The notes beneath the pieces were generated by a model. That model was not told the origin of the DNA. It did no database searches and was given only the letters and a program-made list of their open reading frames with translations. This document shows, piece by piece, positions 48,501-60,500 of a stretch of DNA of 64,000 nucleotides. Each line of letters begins with the position of its first letter. Position 1 is the first letter of the stretch. This DNA is from Sinotaia quadrata (Eukaryota > Mollusca > Gastropoda > Architaenioglossa > Viviparidae), in the NCBI GenBank assembly GCA_028829895.1, contig CM054182.1, positions 11,315,501 to 11,379,500 on the forward strand. The letters run 5' to 3'. The translations under genes and the position numbers were made by a program.

Positions 48501-51500
48501 AACTTAACATTATTCAAAACACTTTATTTACCTTCAAAAATGCATCTCACGTGGCAGAGATAACCTTTAAAAAATAATTTTCAATAAAAAATCTTTTCAT
48601 TAAATATTGAAGGATGCATTAACTAGATTTTATATATTTGAAAGCTTCTCTATGCAATCTGTATGGTATAAATCTCACAATTCTAAAATATTCTCTAGAA
48701 CACATTCGTCTAATGAATTTTCACAACATTAATGATGACTTACGATCCATGCAGCTCTTGTCGCTCATGTCTTTGAGTTTTCTCTGTGGAGACATGATGG
48801 CCTCAAGCAATGGGAACCATAACGCCTGAAACATTGTCGCCCCAAAATTAAATCAGACAACATACACCTCATTCTTCTGTTACAAAACATCAATGTCATA
48901 TTCATTCTTAATGTCTCTGTGCTTAATTCAATGGAAACATTTAACAGCCTTCATCTGGTGAATGTTTATTTACAAATATAATGACATCTGAATAATGAAA
49001 ATGAAAATAAACTCTGAAGTTATGTCATTCTGCTGGCTCTCTGATACTTTAAAAAAAAAAAAAAATTAGAATACATTTATCACATAGATTCAAACATGAA
49101 AATCTTTCTCCCCCATAAACATACAGACACCTATGCTAATTTTTTTTTTACACTTATCATAACCTGGGTAGGAGAACTGTCCCAACAGTCTCTTGCATTT
49201 ACAAAATATTAGTGAAATCAAAATCTTATATATACAAGTGAATAAAGACTTACAGACAAAGTCATACGTACATGTAAAGTCAGAATCTTACAGAAGTGAA
49301 TTCACACATACAAGTGAAGCCAGTCTTAGAGACAAATGAAATCTTACATAATGTGAAGTCAGAATCTTACAAAAAGTGAAGTCAGACGCTTACTAGTAAA
49401 GCCAGTCCTACAGATAAAAGAAATATGAGTCTTACGTGAAGTCAGAATCTCACAGAGAAGTGAAGTCAGACAATTACAAAGTAAAGTCAGTCTTAGAGAC
49501 AAGAGAAGTCTGAGTTTTACACATATGTGAAGTGAGAACTTTACAGAGAAATGAAGTCAGACAATTACAAGTGAAATCAGTTTTAGAGTAAGAGAAGTTA
49601 AGTCAGATACATACAGATGAAGCCAGTCTGACTGACAAGTGCAATATGTGTCTATTTGCCAGTATGACTGACAAGTGAAATCTGTGTCTATTTACAAGTG
49701 AATGCATACTATACACTATTATCAGTCAGAAAAATGATTTATCAAAATATAATAATAGGAATAAATAAAATATACATCAGAAAAAATGATGGGGTGATAG
49801 TGTAGATTTATAACCAGGAAAATAAAGGATGCTAAATCAGAAAACTGCCAGGAATTTAAAGAAGTACTTTATAACTTATACTTAAATATTGAAAGTTTAC
49901 AGCTTTTGACTAAAATAAAAAGACTTCAGTTTAAGTCACTAATATATTATACATACACAAGGTGATACACACAATTCATAATGAACACACCATTCACACA
50001 ATTGTTAATGAACACACCATTCACACAATACATAATGAACACACCATTCACACAATACATAATGAACACATGATACAAAATTAACAAACCATTCACACAA
50101 TTCATAAACAACAAACCATTCATGCAATGCATAATGAACACGCCCTTCACACAATACAGAATGAACACACCATTCACACAAATACATAAAGAACATACCA
50201 TTCACACAATACATAGGGAATACACCATTCACACAATACATAATGAGCATCATTCACAATACATAATGAACACACCTGTCATGCAATACATAAGGAATAC
50301 ACCATTCACACAATACATAATGAACATCATTCACACAATACATAATGACAACATGACACATAATGAACACACCATTTACACAATTCATAAGACACATCAT
50401 TCACACAATACATAATGAACACACCATTCACACAGTATATAAAGAACACACATCACTCACACAATACATTAAAGAACACACCACTCACACAATACATTAA
50501 AGAACACACCACTCACACAATACATAAAAAACACACAATACAACTAATAATGAATGCAGTATACATGCAGCTCATAATGAACACACCATAAACAATTCAT
50601 AATGAACACACCATACATACAACTAATAATGAATGCACTGTACATGCAGTTCATAATCAACAAACCAGTGACTCAATCTTCAACAGTCACAGCTTGCACA
50701 TGTACTTGTTTTTAATATGGCAGAAATCCAAGCTTTTAAGTTTAATTTTTCAAGTTTTGAAACAACCCACTGCATTTCTGAAATACAATAATATAATAGT
50801 TTCCTTACATGAGATATTTAAAAGAAGACATTGAAACCCATAACATACTGCCGTTACTTTACTAGGCTACTGAAAATGCAAGCATCTCTGGAAACTAACT
50901 GGGAGAAACCCTTTAACTTAGGAGGAAGGAATATTCAATCAGTATTTGTCCCTATTAAATTAACCACTACCCAAGCAAGCACCCAAAATATTTTAAAGTG
51001 TGTGCACCAAATGAAGTTGTACTAAACACTGACAGAATTCAAACCACACGTGAAGAAAACTTTAAAAGGTGTAAAACAAGTCAATACCTCTCTAGCTGCC
51101 TTATCCATCTTGCCAGAGTTCCGCTGACACAATTGAACCACCACATACAGTTCAGTCTTCACTTTAGAAAATAACACCTCAACATCTGCAGAGAAGTATT
51201 AATAAATACTTTTAAAAAATAAAATAAATAATGCTCCTTTATTTTAATTTCTTTCAGATTTATAAAAGTTGCAATTTGCAATCAATTGTAGATCACTCTT
51301 TTTTTCTGTACTTATGTTTGAATAGTCTGATTTGGAATTATTACCTGTTGTTTTGCCATCTGCAGTTTGTAGGATCTGCACCAGTTGCTTTAGATTTGTC
51401 TGTAAGTTCTAAAAGAAATACAAATACTTTCAGAAGATTATTTTTAAACTTTGCTTTCAAATCAACATAAATGAGTAAAATAACAAGTGCAAATATCTCT

Positions 51501-54500
51501 GCTATAAAAAAAATTCACTTAGCATCAATAAGAACAAATGCTGTTATTTATATAGAACAATTGTTTTAAATTTATCTGTAAAGACAGTGACATACAAATA
51601 GAATAACAAGGATCATTAATCTTGATGAACCAACACAAATGAATAAAATAAAGACAAGAAAAATTACACTTACAGTCAATAAGTGCACTCTTGCTTTAAT
51701 TTACACAACTCATGCAAAGGATGAGAAAGACTTACTTCTAGTAAAATTCCAAAAGCACCCTGAATATCTCCAGCCTTCTCTAGCAAATAGGCTGTTGCTT
51801 CTGACACTTTATACTTTCGACAGATCTGTAAATTGTTATAAAAAAATAATCATCCATATATCAATTAAAATCTTTCTACTTTCAGACCTTTCAAACAATT
51901 TTTCAAAACAATCTAAGCACACACACAAATATATACACACATGCATGCACAAACATACTACAAACACATACAAAGCATGAAAGTTTACACATACAAACAT
52001 GCACATATATACTAATATTCTTACACACACTTTAACACACACACATACAGACATACAAACACGCATACATATACACATAAACACACATACACACACAGTA
52101 TTTACAATGTAGAATAATAATAATTAATGAAGACAAACAAACCTTGAGTGTTTCCTCCAAACGGTACCCATCATTCATTTTGATGAAGTTGCAGACATCC
52201 TGTGGGCGAAAGCGACACATAAGGTCAACATAAAACTCCACAATGTCTGGATCCAAAGGTGTCTGTTTTTCCGGATTGACAGTATTCATGCTGGATTCCC
52301 TGCAAAGTACAAAATCATTTATTTGCCTCTGTCTGAAGATAACTGAATTCTAAAAATTAGAACAATGAATATTTACCCTATTGAACTAACTCCCGACTCT
52401 TTTTTTCCTATCTCTCCTGATTACAGATATTTGCAGCCAGACACTTGTTTTGACTTGTACAGGTTATTAATATGCACAAAGCATGCCCGATGTGCTTGCC
52501 GTAATTATATATATATTAAAGTCCATGGGATTAAAGATCTTTTGCTGCATCAAAAGGAAGCCTTTTCTCCAAGTATACTTGTATTCATATGTTCTGTGAA
52601 TGTACATTCTCTGTTTTAATATCACTGGAATATTTCAACCTCCTATTTATTTTCTTACTGTATGCACATTTGGTTACATGACAGAAACACATTTCTGCTA
52701 AGATGCCCCCGAATATTTACATATTCGGGGGCATTTACCCTCTTGTATGCACATTTGGCTACATGACAGAAACACATTTCTGCAGTAAAATAAGATGCCC
52801 CCAAATAGTTACCCCCTGTGTATGCACAGTCCCCCTAAGTTCTCAAATGTTTTCAGGCTTTACATTGCAAGCAGTACTAGAGACATTACTGTCTGAAAAT
52901 GGGGATAATTCAGTGAGTACTTTCATTTTGTCACTAAGGTGAGTGCACACTACTTTGAATGTATGCACATATCATGTTTTCAAGAAAAACATTTTTTTCA
53001 CTTTCAAAAACACATATAGGCAAATAATAGGAATTTATACCTAAATATAATAACATTCTTGACCTGTAGTGAGCGTTGAAAAAATATGAACACTGGAATT
53101 CTAAGCCAATAGTACAAAGCTGCATTTCAATGAGTACCTGTATGCCATCACACCCTGCAGGAACTCAAAGAGAACATTTGCTTTGGAGGTCAGTTTGCTC
53201 ATCACTGTCCTCAAACTACTGGCCATGCAGGTCATCACAGTCATTGCAGCGTGCTTACAGTCAATGGACACAAGGTTCTAAAGAAAGAGAGAAGACTTTT
53301 GCAATAGAATGAATGTCACTTTTGAAAGCCTGACTTAATCACAGGTTAATATAAGCTTAAGTAAGCTATGAATAACTTGTTCATATTTTCATCATTTTAC
53401 CAATCATCAATTAAAAAAATTCAACACTCTGACATTCATTTGATTATTTCCATTACCATGAACAAAGCAGTAACATTTTTTATGTTGTCAGAAATCTGCA
53501 TGCTACTTAAAACAGTGTTTTTATGATACAGAATCAGGCATGAAAAATAAAATTTGTGAAATAGTCTAAAGATTTGGGGGAACCAACTTAGGTGTGCCAT
53601 GCTAGAGGTGGAGGGTTTTTTTTTTAATTTTCTTTTTGGAAATAAAAGTTAAATCTATGCATTTTAATTATGTCAAATGTTGAAAATGCCTAGAAATCCA
53701 GTTACATTAAACATAAAATTTTGGAAGATAAATTAGTTTAGTTTTATCAAAATATTTTTTGTTAGTGTTTGTAACAATCTATTTACTATATAAAGTTAAA
53801 TAAATTGAAATAAAATAAAAATAGAAATACAATTAAAGTTGGAAATAAATAATATTTGATAAAACTAGTTTAACAAGATAATTACATTCAAAGAAATGAA
53901 AACTTCACATATCTCTGAAAAGAAAACACAGTGAATTCTCAATAAAATATTATGAAAAGATGTAACACTATGATAATAAGCTGACACATCCAACTATGTG
54001 AAAAGTGAATTTCTAATGCAAAAAAAAGCAAAATACAATCTGGCTAAAAGCAGAATGCATGAATTAATAAACAAATGCTTTTTATTAGATCATTAAAAAT
54101 GTGTCTATCATACGACTCTACCTGAACTTAGTAGGGGCTAGCAACAGCACATTACTGTGTAAGAATAATTTTTATGTAGAGTTCACATTTGCTATTTTTG
54201 AAAAAATTTTGAATTAATCTGTAACTTTTAAACAATTTTTAAAAAAGTCCTGTGAGGTGCAGGGATTTTATTTATGTGTGTGTGTGTAACTGTGGACTTA
54301 TGCAGTATCTGAATGTAGATGCAGCTGACAGATTCAACAAGCACAACCATAAGAGATGAACTAAACAAACTTGACATCATAGTTCGTCACAATAAACAGT
54401 ACCTCTAGATTTTCAAGTGTCTCTTGCTGTAGCTGCCTCTTTTCATTGTCTGTATAACTCGGACTCAATATTATGTTGTTGATAAAGTTGAATGACTGAT

Positions 54501-57500
54501 ACTGCAAAAGATACACACCAGTGGTAAATTATTTAGACTTATCGATTAATGGAAAAAAATAATACAGATTAAACAATTTAATTAGCCTTTTGGCTGCCCA
54601 GTTTTTAAATGCTTGCAAGTCTGTTTCACCCAAAAATTCTGCATTATTTTAAAGTCCAATAACAAAACTTGCTCAAAAGCAAAACTAAAATAGATAAAGG
54701 TGGGACATCTTTTAATCAATACACATCCATTCACCACCTCATGGATGATTTTAGTGGCCACTGGAGAATTAGCACAAATAAATACCCATAATACTATTAT
54801 TAATAAGGATTCATAAACTACTTTTGGAAATACAAGATTCAGTACTGTTTTATCAAACCCTAATTTTGCACGAAAAACTGAACCTCAAGCCACAGTGGTC
54901 ACTTCCCAGATCTGATCAAATGAGAAATCAGAAGGGAGTGGAGGGCATGCATGAAAACAAAAGGAAAGAACCCACTCAAGAAAAGAAATCAATAGTACCA
55001 ACCACTCGAGATGGGTCTCTAATGTAACATGGTAGGATCTTATGGAATTCTCGTCGCTTCTCGTACAGGTGCTCACAAACTCGGTAGCTGCAAAGCATAA
55101 ACACCAATTTACCTAATAAATTTAAATTAATAAAGATATGCTGTAGCTAGTGCAGTGATAGAACATTACAAAGAGTAAATATGACTAAAAGCATGGGCAC
55201 AAATGTAAGTCTATATGAATCCAAAACATCAGAATATAAATTCAATAGTGCACAAAACACACCCAAAGATCACTTCTTTAAAATCACATTTACTAACAAT
55301 TTAGCATTTTCAGCCAACCGAAGAAGCCGTTCCTCATCAAACTGAGCCAATCCCCCAGCATAGATAAGCTCCATTAGAGCCTGCTGTCTTTCTTCATGGC
55401 GGGACTCATCTGCAGGGTTTGAAAGGAATTCAAGCACCTGAAAAAGGTAAAAACTTTATTGGTAATTAAAGGAATGCTCAATGTTATACCTGCGATTGAG
55501 CATGAACATATGCAAACTTTTAAAATGAGAACTGAACGATGAGCATGTCAAGTGATAGCTATGAAATATGAATCATATACATTTTACTTAATCTGTAAAT
55601 TCTTTTACATCTGTAAATACTTGTGTATATGTAACTACTTGTACTGAGCCTGAGAAAAGAATTAACTGAACAAAATAATTAGCTTTCCCTACAATACAGA
55701 GATTTAAATACTTCTGATCTATTAGGTTAAGAGCTGATTTCTTTAACACTGCCTGAAATGCTTTAACTGAATGTAGCATAAAAAATAACAACTTCTGTGA
55801 AATAAGGTGACAGGTGTCTGATTAAGAACAGATTAGAGACTATAAAGAAACTTAACATACAGACAACTGGCAATGGCAGGAATGAGATGCAGTAAGATTT
55901 ACCATGAAAATCCGAACTGTAGTTCTTCGTTTTACAGAATGTTTCAATGTTTTCAAGTCAACCAAGTCTATACTGGACTAACTAAAAAATTAAATATTCA
56001 TCATTTGTTTTGATAGTTTTCACATACTATCAAGTGACATACAGCAACAAAACATTGAACCTATACTGAACAGCTTTGTCAATTTTGACCTCAATTTTCC
56101 TTTCATCAGCCACACCAGATTTCTTTTATAATATGCATTTACCTGCTCAAAAAGAACCCTGTTGACAACAATTGTGTTTTCATGGCGAGCCATCTGCCTT
56201 GCTAAGAAGGTGAAGAGAACTCCGACTTGTGATGGCTGAAAGAGACAACCGTAATGTTATTGCATTTACATAATGATTCACTTAAACTGATTGTGTACAT
56301 TAAGCAGTCATGATTTTTAATCAACAGAGAATGTTCATCACATAATAAGCGCAATGGAAGCTTACCGAAAAACCAATGCTTTCAACCATGATTTGCAGTA
56401 ATATGTCAACGACCCTCTGCCTTTTTTGAATGCTGGTGAAAAAAACACACAAAACCCCGCAGCATTTGATTATTCTTATTCTTTAATTTTAGTCAATAAA
56501 TATCTATTGGTTTTGTACACAAAAAAGAAATGAAGTATAATTATAACAGAACAAAATAATTATATCTATACCTAAGATGTAAAAAAAATAAAATAAATAC
56601 ATTGTATTAAAACACTGAAAAGAAAACATAATCTTTCAACATAAACTAGATAATGTATTAATTATTTCATGGGCAGTAAAAATAACAATTTGTAATACTT
56701 TTTCAAGTGATCATGAGTTAGAGTTTACAAGATGCATGCCTAATATTACATGACATATAAAACTACCAAGAGCAAATATATATATATCTATTACACACAT
56801 GCACAATACATACTTAAAGTGAACTTGAAGGGAAACAGGAAAAAGTCCGCATCGGCGAAAATTAAAGTTAATGAAAACTTTACAAAACAAAAAGTAAAAC
56901 ATACCAAAAATAGAAAAAAGTAAGATTTAAAAATATGCACATGCATTTAAAATATGTGAGCTGTAATAATGAAATTCAGTACTCACTATTAAGTGAATAA
57001 AGTTACTCTAATGAAAAATAAAAAAATCAATGGGTTCCATACCACTTGGCCTCTTAAGACATACAGCATCAAAAGATTTCTAGAGCAGTCCCTTTTACAC
57101 AAGTTGCATCTTTTCTAAATTACTCAATAAATGAATTTAACCCCTAGCAGTGATATGAAAAGGAACACCATTACACTCAAAAGCAAATTTAAAGCTTGTT
57201 GCTCCAGTTCTCACTTTGGCAAAATGTTCCTTTAAGCTTTATGGCTCTATTTGGCAAACATTTGAAAAACAAACCAGCTCATTTGCACTAATTTTGTCAT
57301 CAATGAATACATACACTAATACATATTAGTTTATGAAAGCCTATATCATTCTGTTGATTTTATAAATTCACGTTGCTATCCACTACTCAAATAAAATCCA
57401 TATCTAAAACACATTCTGATGTCTTTAGAGAATATTATATAAATATACTTTATTGGTTAAACATTCTCTCAATTATTGGGTTACATGGAGAGTACAGACC

Positions 57501-60500
57501 ACTTTGATCTAAAGGCACATGTGATATATTTGGTTTATTATTTATCACTTTAGTTGATGAAATAACCAAAGAATTTGGTCACCTGTTTTCAGTCATATAA
57601 GCATTGTAACTTAATGTTTCCGTTTACTAATTAAATCTATTAAAAATGAGGCAGATTAAATGAACAAAAAAATGTCACCTTTAATTTTAGCTATATCACT
57701 GTGGCAATTAGATCCTGACAAAAAATTAGATTATGTATGTATGCATACACTCTATGCTTTCATATTTATTCTTATTATAAGCAAGAAGAATACACAGAAA
57801 CAAAACAATAAAAGTGTGAAATTCTTTTTAACATTTATATTTGTGCAAGCTATTCAAAATAATTTAACTTTCTTACCCATCATCATCGTTAAACTCTGGT
57901 TCTTCAAATGCCTGAAACAATAATTGTGCAATTATGAAAGAAAAATAAATCATTCCATCATATGATCTTTAATATACTAGACCATTTAACTCTTGTCTGC
58001 AAGGTTGTTGTTGATTTGAAAGACAATTAATTCCAATCTCAGAGCATTTTTTTGTTTGTTTTATTAAAAGAAATACCATTTGTTCATAACTAGAAAACAT
58101 AATCATAAATAAACAAAATAATCACAAAGCATAAATAAACTGAATTGATATTAAACATGCCTGGTGGTGTTAATCAGCCAATTTTGAGGAACAAACACTA
58201 TTTGCTCATGGCATTAAAGGGGTTAATACATATAAATATATAAAACATTCAATAAACAAAATAACAACACAAAACCATTTTTTTTTTAAATGAACCAGGT
58301 TTAGGCTAACAGGTGGAATGTATCCTTTTTTGGGTAAAATGTCGCACTGAAAATGGAAACATACCAAAGCCAGCACATTGAGAAATTCCCTGGTGTCAAA
58401 CTGGAGCAATGTCCTCAAGTGGGGGTAAGCAGACTCACCTGTTCACAAGTAAACATTGACACAGGTGAGTCAGAAGTGTCACAGACATGCAATCATACAT
58501 ACAGTTCCACTGGCACACGCACACACACACACACACAAGGTATAGATAAACAAGTTAATGCTTTTATTCACTTAACAGACTGTCTCTTAACTGGAAAGGT
58601 AAACCCCAACTGTAAACATAGATACTATTATAGCATTAGTGTGGGCATGTTAAAGCAGGCATTTAACCCTTGAATATACACTTATATGTGGGCAGTGCAT
58701 ACAAAGATATGTATTTACTTTTTTTTTTTGTATAAACATTTAATACAGATTAATCACAGATTAATAATTAATTAATTATTCAAACCATGTGACACATTTA
58801 AGTGTATCTATATTTTTTCTAACTTTACCATTAGGAAGAAGACAAGACTATTTAAGGAGCATCAGTTTAAACTCTTATTTGATAATTTAGGGTTCTTGTT
58901 TGCAATATTTAAACAAAGCCACATATTTATAATGCAAAAGGAATGCCAATTATATGACCTTAATATTTGAAAAACAAGATGTGAAAATATGAAGACAATT
59001 CTCTGACTGTCAGAGGGCCTAAGTATCATGTGCTTCTATTTCAATAAAACAATACCAAGCCGATCAAAAATCAAGAGTGTTTTCTTGCATTTCCTGTAAA
59101 ATTACAAATTAAACAGAAGGCCTGAAACTTTACTTAAGCTGGATTGATGTTAAACAATTCTGAGATTGCAGGCAAATGCATCAACATCATTTTAAAAAAT
59201 AATTAAATGGAAATAGAATTTAGGTGATAGTCAAATCCATGTACTGTATCAGCATGCATGGTAGAGATGTGGATATCAATGTAACAATACAGTTTTTGAC
59301 ATAATAATCCCAATACAAATGCTTACTTTCAGCATGTTTTGGTGTATGCAGACAAGTAATGGTTTTGAAAACTTGGTTCTTGACACTAGCCACCTGGTCG
59401 GGTGGAATGTCGCCCATTGGGTATGCACGACCAGCCATGCAGCAGCTACAAACGATTTAAAAAGCATAGATTTATAAAAAAATAAAAAGTGAAAAATAAA
59501 CTGTGAAGAAACTTGATCTATCAAATCATCACACTAACCCAAGTTAATATAATCTGATAGGAACTGAAATAGGTCAGATCAAACATTTAATGTCACAAGA
59601 AATCTATCTTGTTCTTAACAAACTCAACCAATACCCCCCCAACACTCCTCTTATGATATGCATTACATGTTATTAAAATACCTGATAAAATGCTTCCTTT
59701 TTGCTGTTAAATTTATTTTTTTTAAAATACAGTCATGCAAAAGAAAAACCTCAAATCTTACCATAAAATTATACACTTCAGTTTTTGAAGAGTAAAGATC
59801 TGAAATGTGTAGGTATGCTAATAAATTTAGTTTAAAAAAACTCCTCATCAATGAATGATATATTTTAATGTTCAACAGTAACCATGATCACAATTAGCAT
59901 TTTATAAGAAATGAAATGGTACTGACATGTCACATGATCAACAGGGAGCAAATTAATAAAAAAAATAACAAATAATATAAAAGAAAGAAATAACTATTTT
60001 AAAAAAGCAAATGAATATCAAAGAAGCAAATAATAATCAAAGAAGTAAATGAATATCAAAGAAGCCAATAGCATTAAAAGAAACAAATAAATTATCAAAT
60101 AAATATCAAATATCCAAGAGCTATAAATGAAGCAAATGAATATCAAAGTAACAAATAAATATAAAAGAAGTGAAAGAATATCAAAGTAACAAATTAATAT
60201 AAAGAAAGCAAATGAATATCAAAGTAACAAATAAATATAAAAGAAGTGAAAGAATATTGAAGTAGCAAATTAATATTAAAAAAGTGAGTGAATATATTAA
60301 ATGAGTCACTAACCTGATGTAAACCAGCAGTTTGTTGCCTAGTCGAATTTGGTTATCTGCAACCCCCACAACATTTTGTCAAATGTGTATTTTCACTTAA
60401 ATTTAATGTTTGCAAAACACCTTCTTTCAGTTATAAAATAAAACTATACATTACTGCTAATTCTTGCAACACAGGTGTAAACATTAGACTATTAATACTT

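Noticed and set aside
49947..50415. Cys/Val and His/Thr-rich ORFs on both strands
   Set aside because: They follow the 28-bp minisatellite period exactly.
49960..50645. CRISPR-like array (regular 28-bp units)
   Set aside because: Units are contiguous with no unique spacers, in a eukaryotic intron; it is a minisatellite.
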